The notes under the pieces were generated by a model. It was given only the letters and a program-made list of their open reading frames with translations, was not told the origin of the DNA and searched no databases. A program made the translations under genes and the position numbers. Source: Phymatolithon calcareum (Eukaryota; Rhodophyta; Florideophyceae; Hapalidiales). Taken from it: a DNA stretch of 64,000 nucleotides. Where the stretch lies: contig CDRMUB010000003.1 of NCBI GenBank assembly GCA_977006965.1, forward strand, positions 1 to 64,000, read 5' to 3'. Below are positions 7,903-20,300 of the stretch, piece after piece. Each line of letters begins with the position of its first letter. Within the stretch, counting starts at the first letter, position 1.

Positions 7903-10900
7903 GGTGGAGAAGGTGTTGAGAGAGTATGTGGACTGGTCTGAGTCGATTTGAGAGAGTTTGAAATTTTGGTCAAGGTAGTCACCTCGCTGGCGAAGAAGAC
8001 GCGGGACACCGACATGACGGGGATGACGTTGTAACATGTTTTAGAGGTTGGGGAAGGTGTTGGGAGAGTATGTGGACTGGTCTGAGTCGATTTGAGAGCG
8101 TTTGAAATTTTGGTCAAGGTAGTCACCTCGCTGGCGAAGAAGACGCGGGACACCGACATGACGGAGATGAGTCCAAAAGACGTTTTTGATGTTGGGGAAG
8201 GTGTTGGGAGAGTATGTGGACTGGTCTGAGTCGATTTGAGAGCGTTTGAAATTTTGGTCAAGGTAGTCACCTCGCTGGCGAAGAAGACGCGGGACACCGA
8301 CATGACGGAGATGAGTTCAAAAGACGTTCTTGATGTTGGGGAAGGTGTTGGGAGAGTATGTGGACTGGTCTGAGTCGATTTGAGAGCGTTTGAAATTTTG
8401 GTCAAGGTAGTCTCCCTCTCGGGAGGGAGGACGCGGGACACAAACATGACGATGATGACCGGAAAACATGTGGAGTAGGATGGTAAAGATGATGGGACAG
8501 TGGTTATGGCGTTTGGTTGCCAGTGGAAGACGCTGAGGAGGTTTGTTACTTCTGGGTCCGCGTTTCCAGCCTGTTTTCGCAGGTTGTTACTTCTGGGTCC
8601 GCGCACAGAGGCCATTTGGAGGGGGTGCCCTGTAGAGGCCAAAAACGCGGACCCAGAAGTAACAGTTTTAAATGGTCAAAATAGGATTTTGTCGATTGTT
8701 TGAGTAAGTGGCACATTTGGACCCAGAAGTCACGAAAGAATATACCTAGGATATACAAGAGTTTGACGGACTTGAAGGTGGAGGTGGAGTGGGAGTGAAA
8801 AAGGGATACGGTGGGACTATTCCGAAGTGAAATTCGACGCTGAGCCCGAATCTGGACTCAGAATGGGACGTGCAGTAAGAGATCATGGTGTATACAACAA
8901 ATAAAGTGTCGTCAAGGTCGTCTATGACTCCACAATCCATGCACAAAGACGGCAGACGAAATGTACATGGCGAAGATAAGCTCTGAACAGGTTGTTAAGG
9001 GTGGAGAAGGTGTTGAGAGAGTATGTGGACTGGTCTGAGTCGATTTGAGAGAGTTTGAAATTTTGGTCAAGGTAGTCACCTCGCTGGCGAAGAAGACGCG
9101 GGACACCGACATGACGGGGATGACGTTGTAACATGTTTTAGAGGTTGGGGAAGGTGTTGGGAGAGTATGTGGACTGGTCTGAGTCGATTTGAGAGCGTTT
9201 GAAATTTTGGTCAAGGTAGTCACCTCGCTGGCGAAGAAGACGCGGGACACCGACATGACGGAGATGAGTCCAAAAGACGTTTTTGATGTTGGGGAAGGTG
9301 TTGGGAGAGTATGTGGACTGGTCTGAGTCGATTTGAGAGCGTTTGAAATTTTGGTCAAGGTAGTCACCTCGCTGGCGAAGAAGACGCGGGACACCGACAT
9401 GACGGAGATGAGTCCAAAAGACGTTTTTGATGTTGGGGAAGGTGTTGGGAGAGTATGTGGACTGGTCTGAGTCGATTTGAGAGCGTTTGAAATTTTGGTC
9501 AAGGTAGTCACCTCGCTGGCGAAGAAGACGCGGGACACCGACATGACGGAGATGAGTTCAAAAGACGTTCTTGATGTTGGGGAAGGTGTTGGGAGAGTAT
9601 GTGGACTGGTCTGAGTCGATTTGAGAGCGTTTGAAATTTTGGTCAAGGTAGTCTCCCTCTCGGGAGGGAGGACGCGGGACACAAACATGACGATGATGAC
9701 CGGAAAACATGTGGAGTAGGATGGTAAAGATGATGGGACAGTGGTTATGGCGTTTGGTTGCCAGTGGAAGACGCTGAGGAGGTTTGTTACTTCTGGGTCC
9801 GCGTTTCCAGCCTGTTTTCGCAGGTTGTTACTTCTGGGTCCGCGCACAGAGGCCATTTGGAGGGGGTGCCCTGTAGAGGCCAAAAACGCGGACCCAGAAG
9901 TAACAGTTTTAAATGGTCAAAATAGGATTTTGTCGATTGTTTGAGTAAGTGGCACATTTGGACCCAGAAGTCACGAAAGAATATACCTAGGATATACAAG
10001 AGTTTGACGGACTTGAAGGTGGAGGTGGAGTGGGAGTGAAAAAGGGATACGGTGGGACTATTCCGAAGTGAAATTCGACGCTGAGCCCGAATCTGGACTC
10101 AGAATGGGACGTGCAGTAAGAGATCATGGTGTATACAACAAATAAAGTGTCGTCAAGGTCGTCTATGACTCCACAATCCATGCACAAAGACGGCAGACGA
10201 AATGTACATGGCGAAGATAAGCTCTGAACAGGTTGTTAAGGGTGGAGAAGGTGTTGAGAGAGTATGTGGACTGGTCTGAGTCGATTTGAGAGAGTTTGAA
10301 ATTTTGGTCAAGGTAGTCACCTCGCTGGCGAAGAAGACGCGGGACACCGACATGACGGGGATGACGTTGTAACATGTTTTAGAGGTTGGGGAAGGTGTTG
10401 GGAGAGTATGTGGACTGGTCTGAGTCGATTTGAGAGCGTTTGAAATTTTGGTCAAGGTAGTCACCTCGCTGGCGAAGAAGACGCGGGACACCGACATGAC
10501 GGAGATGAGTCCAAAAGACGTTTTTGATGTTGGGGAAGGTGTTGGGAGAGTATGTGGACTGGTCTGAGTCGATTTGAGAGCGTTTGAAATTTTGGTCAAG
10601 GTAGTCACCTCGCTGGCGAAGAAGACGCGGGACACCGACATGACGGAGATGAGTCCAAAAGACGTTTTTTATGTTGGGGAAGGTGTTGGGAGAGTATGTG
10701 GACTGGTCTGAGTCGATTTGAGAGCGTTTGAAATTTTGGTCAAGGTAGTCACCTCGCTGGCGAAGAAGACGCGGGACACCGACATGACGGAGATGAGTTC
10801 AAAAGACGTTCTTGATGTTGGGGAAGGTGTTGGGAGAGTATGTGGACTGGTCTGAGTCGATTTGAGAGCGTTTGAAATTTTGGTCAAGGTAGTCTCCCTC

Positions 10901-13900
10901 TCGGGAGGGAGGACGCGGGACACAAACATGACGATGATGACCGGAAAACATGTGGAGTAGGATGGTAAAGATGATGGGACAGTGGTTATGGCGTTTGGTT
11001 GCCAGTGGAAGACGCTGAGGAGGTTTGTTACTTCTGGGTCCGCGTTTCCAGCCTGTTTTCGCAGGTTGTTACTTCTGGGTCCGCGCACAGAGGCCATTTG
11101 GAGGGGGTGCCCTGTAGAGGCCAAAAACGCGGACCCAGAAGTAACAGTTTTAAATGGTCAAAATAGGATTTTGTCGATTGTTTGAGTAAGTGGCACATTT
11201 GGACCCAGAAGTCACGAAAGAATATACCTAGGATATACAAGAGTTTGACGGACTTGAAGGTGGAGGTGGAGTGGGAGTGAAAAAGGGATACGGTGGGACT
11301 ATTCCGAAGTGAAATTCGACGCTGAGCCCGAATCTGGACTCAGAATGGGACGTGCAGTAAGAGATCATGGTGTATACAACAAATAAAGTGTCGTCAAGGT
11401 CGTCTATGACTCCACAATCCATGCACAAAGACGGCAGACGAAATGTACATGGCGAAGATAAGCTCTGAACAGGTTGTTAAGGGTGGAGAAGGTGTTGAGA
11501 GAGTATGTGGACTGGTCTGAGTCGATTTGAGAGAGTTTGAAATTTTGGTCAAGGTAGTCACCTCGCTGGCGAAGAAGACGCGGGACACCGACATGACGGG
11601 GATGACGTTGTAACATGTTTTAGAGGTTGGGGAAGGTGTTGGGAGAGTATGTGGACTGGTCTGAGTCGATTTGAGAGCGTTTGAAATTTTGGTCAAGGTA
11701 GTCACCTCGCTGGCGAAGAAGACGCGGGACACCGACATGACGGAGATGAGTCCAAAAGACGTTTTTGATGTTGGGGAAGGTGTTGGGAGAGTATGTGGAC
11801 TGGTCTGAGTCGATTTGAGAGCGTTTGAAATTTTGGTCAAGGTAGTCACCTCGCTGGCGAAGAAGACGCGGGACACCGACATGACGGAGATGAGTCCAAA
11901 AGACGTTTTTGATGTTGGGGAAGGTGTTGGGAGAGTATGTGGACTGGTCTGAGTCGATTTGAGAGCGTTTGAAATTTTGGTCAAGGTAGTCACCTCGCTG
12001 GCGAAGAAGACGCGGGACACCGACATGACGGAGATGAGTTCAAAAGACGTTCTTGATGTTGGGGAAGGTGTTGGGAGAGTATGTGGACTGGTCTGAGTCG
12101 ATTTGAGAGCGTTTGAAATTTTGGTCAAGGTAGTCTCCCTCTCGGGAGGGAGGACGCGGGACACAAACATGACGATGATGACCGGAAAACATGTGGAGTA
12201 GGATGGTAAAGATGATGGGACAGTGGTTATGGCGTTTGGTTGCCAGTGGAAGACGCTGAGGAGGTTTGTTACTTCTGGGTCCGCGTTTCCAGCCTGTTTT
12301 CGCAGGTTGTTACTTCTGGGTCCGCGCACAGAGGCCATTTGGAGGGGGTGCCCTGTAGAGGCCAAAAACGCGGACCCAGAAGTAACAGTTTTAAATGGTC
12401 AAAATAGGATTTTGTCGATTGTTTGAGTAAGTGGCACATTTGGACCCAGAAGTCACGAAAGAATATACCTAGGATATACAAGAGTTTGACGGACTTGAAG
12501 GTGGAGGTGGAGTGGGAGTGAAAAAGGGATACGGTGGGACTATTCCGAAGTGAAATTCGACGCTGAGCCCGAATCTGGACTCAGAATGGGACGTGCAGTA
12601 AGAGATCATGGTGTATACAACAAATAAAGTGTCGTCAAGGTCGTCTATGACTCCACAATCCATGCACAAAGACGGCAGACGAAATGTACATGGCGAAGAT
12701 AAGCTCTGAACAGGTTGTTAAGGGTGGAGAAGGTGTTGAGAGAGTATGTGGACTGGTCTGAGTCGATTTGAGAGAGTTTGAAATTTTGGTCAAGGTAGTC
12801 ACCTCGCTGGCGAAGAAGACGCGGGACACCGACATGACGGGGATGACGTTGTAACATGTTTTAGAGGTTGGGGAAGGTGTTGGGAGAGTATGTGGACTGG
12901 TCTGAGTCGATTTGAGAGCGTTTGAAATTTTGGTCAAGGTAGTCACCTCGCTGGCGAAGAAGACGCGGGACACCGACATGACGGAGATGAGTCCAAAAGA
13001 CGTTTTTGATGTTGGGGAAGGTGTTGGGAGAGTATGTGGACTGGTCTGAGTCGATTTGAGAGCGTTTGAAATTTTGGTCAAGGTAGTCACCTCGCTGGCG
13101 AAGAAGACGCGGGACACCGACATGACGGAGATGAGTTCAAAAGACGTTCTTGATGTTGGGGAAGGTGTTGGGAGAGTATGTGGACTGGTCTGAGTCGATT
13201 TGAGAGCGTTTGAAATTTTGGTCAAGGTAGTCTCCCTCTCGGGAGGGAGGACGCGGGACACAAACATGACGATGATGACCGGAAAACATGTGGAGTAGGA
13301 TGGTAAAGATGATGGGACAGTGGTTATGGCGTTTGGTTGCCAGTGGAAGACGCTGAGGAGGTTTGTTACTTCTGGGTCCGCGTTTCCAGCCTGTTTTCGC
13401 AGGTTGTTACTTCTGGGTCCGCGCACAGAGGCCATTTGGAGGGGGTGCCCTGTAGAGGCCAAAAACGCGGACCCAGAAGTAACAGTTTTAAATGGTCAAA
13501 ATAGGATTTTGTCGATTGTTTGAGTAAGTGGCACATTTGGACCCAGAAGTCACGAAAGAATATACCTAGGATATACAAGAGTTTGACGGACTTGAAGGTG
13601 GAGGTGGAGTGGGAGTGAAAAAGGGATACGGTGGGACTATTCCGAAGTGAAATTCGACGCTGAGCCCGAATCTGGACTCAGAATGGGACGTGCAGTAAGA
13701 GATCATGGTGTATACAACAAATAAAGTGTCGTCAAGGTCGTCTATGACTCCACAATCCATGCACAAAGACGGCAGACGAAATGTACATGGCGAAGATAAG
13801 CTCTGAACAGGTTGTTAAGGGTGGAGAAGGTGTTGAGAGAGTATGTGGACTGGTCTGAGTCGATTTGAGAGAGTTTGAAATTTTGGTCAAGGTAGTCACC

Positions 13901-16523
13901 TCGCTGGCGAAGAAGACGCGGGACACCGACATGACGGGGATGACGTTGTAACATGTTTTAGAGGTTGGGGAAGGTGTTGGGAGAGTATGTGGACTGGTCT
14001 GAGTCGATTTGAGAGCGTTTGAAATTTTGGTCAAGGTAGTCACCTCGCTGGCGAAGAAGACGCGGGACACCGACATGACGGAGATGAGTCCAAAAGACGT
14101 TTTTGATGTTGGGGAAGGTGTTGGGAGAGTATGTGGACTGGTCTGAGTCGATTTGAGAGCGTTTGAAATTTTGGTCAAGGTAGTCACCTCGCTGGCGAAG
14201 AAGACGCGGGACACCGACATGACGGAGATGAGTTCAAAAGACGTTCTTGATGTTGGGGAAGGTGTTGGGAGAGTATGTGGACTGGTCTGAGTCGATTTGA
14301 GAGCGTTTGAAATTTTGGTCAAGGTAGTCTCCCTCTCGGGAGGGAGGACGTGGGACACAAACATGACGATGATGACCGGAAAACATGTGGAGTAGGATGG
14401 TAAAGATGATGGGACAGTGGTTATGGCGTTTGGTTGCCAGTGGAAGACGCTGAGGAGGTTTGTTACTTCTGGGTCCGCGTTTCCAGCCTGTTTTCGCAGG
14501 TTGTTACTTCTGGGTCCGCGCACAGAGGCCATTTGGAGGGGGTGCCCTGTAGAGGCCAAAAACGCGGACCCAGAAGTAACAGTTTTAAATGGTCAAAATA
14601 GGATTTTGTCGATTGTTTGAGTAAGTGGCACATTTGGACCCAGAAGTCACGAAAGAATATACCTAGGATATACAAGAGTTTGACGGACTTGAAGGTGGAG
14701 GTGGAGTGGGAGTGAAAAAGGGATACGGTGGGACTATTCCGAAGTGAAATTCGACGCTGAGCCCGAATCTGGACTCAGAATGGGACGTGCAGTAAGAGAT
14801 CATGGTGTATACAACAAATAAAGTGTCGTCAAGGTCGTCTATGACTCCACAATCCATGCACAAAGACGGCAGACGAAATGTACATGGCGAAGATAAGCTC
14901 TGAACAGGTTGTTAAGGGTGGAGAAGGTGTTGAGAGAGTATGTGGACTGGTCTGAGTCGATTTGAGAGAGTTTGAAATTTTGGTCAAGGTAGTCACCTCG
15001 CTGGCGAAGAAGACGCGGGACACCGACATGACGGGGATGACGTCGTAACATGTTTTAGAGGTTGGGGAAGGTGTTGGGAGAGTATGTGGACTGGTCTGAG
15101 TCGATTTGAGAGCGTTTGAAATTTTGGTCAAGGTAGTCACCTCGCTGGCGAAGAAGACGCGGGACACCGACATGACGGAGATGAGTCCAAAAGACGTTTT
15201 TGATGTTGGGGAAGGTGTTGGGAGAGTATGTGGACTGGTCTGAGTCGATTTGAGAGCGTTTGAAATTTTGGTCAAGGTAGTCACCTCGCTGGCGAAGAAG
15301 ACGCGGGACACCGACATGACGGAGATGAGTTCAAAAGACGTTCTTGATGTTGGGGAAGGTGTTGGGAGAGTATGTGGACTGGTCTGAGTCGATTTGAGAG
15401 CGTTTGAAATTTTGGTCAAGGTAGTCTCCCTCTCGGGAGGGAGGACGCGGGACACAAACATGACGATGATGACCGGAAAACATGTGGAGTAGGATGGTAA
15501 AGATGATGGGACAGTGGTTATGGCGTTTGGTTGCCAGTGGAAGACGCTGAGGAGGTTTGTTACTTCTGGGTCCGCGTTTCCAGCCTGTTTTCGCAGGTTG
15601 TTACTTCTGGGTCCGCGCACAGAGGCCATTTGGAGGGGGTGCCCTGTAGAGGCCAAAAACGCGGACCCAGAAGTAACAGTTTTAAATGGTCAAAATAGGA
15701 TTTTGTCGATTGTTTGAGTAAGTGGCACATTTGGACCCAGAAGTCACGAAAGAATATACCTAGGATATACAAGAGTTTGACGGACTTGAAGGTGGAGGTG
15801 GAGTGGGAGTGAAAAAGGGATACGGTGGGACTATTCCGAAGTGAAATTCGACGCTGAGCCCGAATCTGGACTCAGAATGGGACGTGCAGTAAGAGATCAT
15901 GGTGTATACAACAAATAAAGTGTCGTCAAGGTCGTCTATGACTCCACAATCCATGCACAAAGACGGCAGACGAAATGTACATGGCGAAGATAAGCTCTGA
16001 ACAGGTTGTTAAGGGTGGAGAAGGTGTTGAGAGAGTATGTGGACTGGTCTGAGTCGATTTGAGAGAGTTTGAAATTTTGGTCAAGGTAGTCACCTCGCTG
16101 GCGAAGAAGACGCGGGACACCGACATGACGGGGATGACGTTGTAACATGTTTTAGAGGTTGGGGAAGGTGTTGGGAGAGTATGTGGACTGGTCTGAGTCG
16201 ATTTGAGAGCGTTTGAAATTTTGGTCAAGGTAGTCACCTCGCTGGCGAAGAAGACGCGGGACACCGACATGACGGAGATGAGTCCAAAAGACGTTTTTGA
16301 TGTTGGGGAAGGTGTTGGGAGAGTATGTGGACTGGTCTGAGTCGATTTGAGAGCGTTTGAAATTTTGGTCAAGGTAGTCACCTCGCTGGCGAAGAAGACG
16401 CGGGACACCGACATGACGGAGATGAGTTCAAAAGACGTTCTTGATGTTGGGGAAGGTGTTGGGAGAGTATGTGGACTGGTCTGAGTCGATTTGAGAGCGT
16501 TTGAAATTTTGGTCAAGGTAGTC

Positions 16524-17332
16524 TCCCTCTCGGGAGGGAGGACGCGGGACACAAACATGACGATGATGACCGGAAAACATGTGGAGTAGGATGGTAAAGA
16601 TGATGGGACAGTGGTTATGGCGTTTGGTTGCCAGTGGAAGACGCTGAGGAGGTTTGTTACTTCTGGGTCCGCGTTTCCAGCCTGTTTTCGCAGGTTGTTA
16701 CTTCTGGGTCCGCGCACAGAGGCCATTTGGAGGGGGTGCCCTGTAGAGGCCAAAAACGCGGACCCAGAAGTAACAGTTTTAAATGGTCAAAATAGGATTT
16801 TGTCGATTGTTTGAGTAAGTGGCACATTTGGACCCAGAAGTCACGAAAGAATATACCTAGGATATACAAGAGTTTGACGGACTTGAAGGTGGAGGTGGAG
16901 TGGGAGTGAAAAAGGGATACGATGGGACTATTCCGAAGTGAAATTCGACGCTGAGCCCGAATCTGGACTCAGAATGGGACGTGCAGTAAGAGATCATGGT
17001 GTATACAACAAATAAAGTGTCGTCAAGGTCGTCTATGACTCCACAATCCATGCACAAAGACGGCAGACGAAATGTACATGGCGAAGATAAGCTCTGAACA
17101 GGTTGTTAAGGGTGGAGAAGGTGTTGAGAGAGTATGTGGACTGGTCTGAGTCGATTTGAGAGAGTTTGAAATTTTGGTCAAGGTAGTCACCTCGCTGGCG
17201 AAGAAGACGCGGGACACCGACATGACGGGGATGACGTTGTAACATGTTTTAGAGGTTGGGGAAGGTGTTGGGAGAGTATGTGGACTGGTCTGAGTCGATT
17301 TGAGAGCGTTTGAAATTTTGGTCAAGGTAGTC
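16524..17332. repeat. Minimal 809-bp spacer unit
   Basis: Only one standard-length monomer (C type) sits between this spacer and the edge monomer of the next, giving the shortest unit, 665 + 144. A second 809-bp unit occupies 34384-35192. These define the indivisible 665-bp spacer-plus-edge piece and look like products of unequal exchange that removed inner monomers. Confidence 0.9.
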
Positions 17333-20300
17333 TCCCTCTCGGGAGGGAGGACGCGGGACACAAACATGACGATGATGACCGGAAAACATGTGGAGTAGGA
17401 TGGTAAAGATGATGGGACAGTGGTTATGGCGTTTGGTTGCCAGTGGAAGACGCTGAGGAGGTTTGTTACTTCTGGGTCCGCGTTTCCAGCCTGTTTTCGC
17501 AGGTTGTTACTTCTGGGTCCGCGCACAGAGGCCATTTGGAGGGGGTGCCCTGTAGAGGCCAAAAACGCGGACCCAGAAGTAACAGTTTTAAATGGTCAAA
17601 ATAGGATTTTGTCGATTGTTTGAGTAAGTGGCACATTTGGACCCAGAAGTCACGAAAGAATATACCTAGGATATACAAGAGTTTGACGGACTTGAAGGTG
17701 GAGGTGGAGTGGGAGTGAAAAAGGGATACGGTGGGACTATTCCGAAGTGAAATTCGACGCTGAGCCCGAATCTGGACTCAGAATGGGACGTGCAGTAAGA
17801 GATCATGGTGTATACAACAAATAAAGTGTCGTCAAGGTCGTCTATGACTCCACAATCCATGCACAAAGACGGCAGACGAAATGTACATGGCGAAGATAAG
17901 CTCTGAACAGGTTGTTAAGGGTGGAGAAGGTGTTGAGAGAGTATGTGGACTGGTCTGAGTCGATTTGAGAGAGTTTGAAATTTTGGTCAAGGTAGTCACC
18001 TCGCTGGCGAAGAAGACGCGGGACACCGACATGACGGGGATGACGTTGTAACATGTTTTAGAGGTTGGGGAAGGTGTTGGGAGAGTATGTGGACTGGTCT
18101 GAGTCGATTTGAGAGCGTTTGAAATTTTGGTCAAGGTAGTCACCTCGCTGGCGAAGAAGACGCGGGACACCGACATGACGGAGATGAGTCCAAAAGACGT
18201 TTTTGATGTTGGGGAAGGTGTTGGGAGAGTATGTGGACTGGTCTGAGTCGATTTGAGAGCGTTTGAAATTTTGGTCAAGGTAGTCACCTCGCTGGCGAAG
18301 AAGACGCGGGACACCGACATGACGGGGATGACGTTGTAACATGTTTTAGAGGTTGGGGAAGGTGTTGGGAGAGTATGTGGACTGGTCTGAGTCGATTTGA
18401 GAGCGTTTGAAATTTTGGTCAAGGTAGTCACCTCGCTGGCGAAGAAGACGCGGGACACCGACATGACGGAGATGAGTCCAAAAGACGTTCTTGATGTTGG
18501 GGAAGGTGTTGGGAGAGTATGTGGACTGGTCTGAGTCGATTTGAGAGCGTTTGAAATTTTGGTCAAGGTAGTCACCTCGCTGGCGAAGAAGACGCGGGAC
18601 ACCGACATGACGGGGATGACGTTGTAACATGTTTTAGAGGTTGGGGAAGGTGTTGGGAGAGTATGTGGACTGGTCTGAGTCGATTTGAGAGCGTTTGAAA
18701 TTTTGGTCAAGGTAGTCACCTCGCTGGCGAAGAAGACGCGGGACACCGACATGACGGAGATGAGTTCAAAAGACGTTCTTGATGTTGGGGAAGGTGTTGG
18801 GAGAGTATGTGGACTGGTCTGAGTCGATTTGAGAGCGTTTGAAATTTTGGTCAAGGTAGTCTCCCTCTCGGGAGGGAGGACGCGGGACACAAACATGACG
18901 ATGATGACCGGAAAACATGTGGAGTAGGATGGTAAAGATGATGGGACAGTGGTTATGGCGTTTGGTTGCCAGTGGAAGACGCTGAGGAGGTTTGTTACTT
19001 CTGGGTCCGCGTTTCCAGCCTGTTTTCGCAGGTTGTTACTTCTGGGTCCGCGCACAGAGGCCATTTGGAGGGGGTGCCCTGTAGAGGCCAAAAACGCGGA
19101 CCCAGAAGTAACAGTTTTAAATGGTCAAAATAGGATTTTGTCGATTGTTTGAGTAAGTGGCACATTTGGACCCAGAAGTCACGAAAGAATATACCTAGGA
19201 TATACAAGAGTTTGACGGACTTGAAGGTGGAGGTGGAGTGGGAGTGAAAAAGGGATACGGTGGGACTATTCCGAAGTGAAATTCGACGCTGAGCCCGAAT
19301 CTGGACTCAGAATGGGACGTGCAGTAAGAGATCATGGTGTATACAACAAATAAAGTGTCGTCAAGGTCGTCTATGACTCCACAATCCATGCACAAAGACG
19401 GCAGACGAAATGTACATGGCGAAGATAAGCTCTGAACAGGTTGTTAAGGGTGGAGAAGGTGTTGAGAGAGTATGTGGACTGGTCTGAGTCGATTTGAGAG
19501 AGTTTGAAATTTTGGTCAAGGTAGTCACCTCGCTGGCGAAGAAGACGCGGGACACCGACATGACGGGGATGACGTTGTAACATGTTTTAGAGGTTGGGGA
19601 AGGTGTTGGGAGAGTATGTGGACTGGTCTGAGTCGATTTGAGAGCGTTTGAAATTTTGGTCAAGGTAGTCACCTCGCTGGCGAAGAAGACGCGGGACACC
19701 GACATGACGGAGATGAGTCCAAAAGACGTTTTTGATGTTGGGGAAGGTGTTGGGAGAGTATGTGGACTGGTCTGAGTCGATTTGAGAGCGTTTGAAATTT
19801 TGGTCAAGGTAGTCACCTCGCTGGCGAAGAAGACGCGGGACACCGACATGACGGGGATGACGTTGTAACATGTTTTAGAGGTTGGGGAAGGTGTTGGGAG
19901 AGTATGTGGACTGGTCTGAGTCGATTTGAGAGCGTTTGAAATTTTGGTCAAGGTAGTCACCTCGCTGGCGAAGAAGACGCGGGACACCGACATGACGGAG
20001 ATGAGTCCAAAAGACGTTCTTGATGTTGGGGAAGGTGTTGGGAGAGTATGTGGACTGGTCTGAGTCGATTTGAGAGCGTTTGAAATTTTGGTCAAGGTAG
20101 TCACCTCGCTGGCGAAGAAGACGCGGGACACCGACATGACGGGGATGACGTTGTAACATGTTTTAGAGGTTGGGGAAGGTGTTGGGAGAGTATGTGGACT
20201 GGTCTGAGTCGATTTGAGAGCGTTTGAAATTTTGGTCAAGGTAGTCACCTCGCTGGCGAAGAAGACGCGGGACACCGACATGACGGAGATGAGTTCAAAA

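Larger units (their letters stand above)
7316..16523. repeat. Block of 1,097-bp and 1,241-bp spacer units
   Basis: Spacer-to-spacer distances are 1097, 1241, 1241, 1241, 1097, 1097, 1097, 1097. The monomer order after each spacer is C-B-A-edge in the short unit and C-B-B-A-edge in the long one, so the two differ by one B monomer. One 1,241-bp unit carries a T insertion-like change (GACGTTTTTTATG), which creates a stop at 10669-10671 in the open minus frame. Confidence 0.92.
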
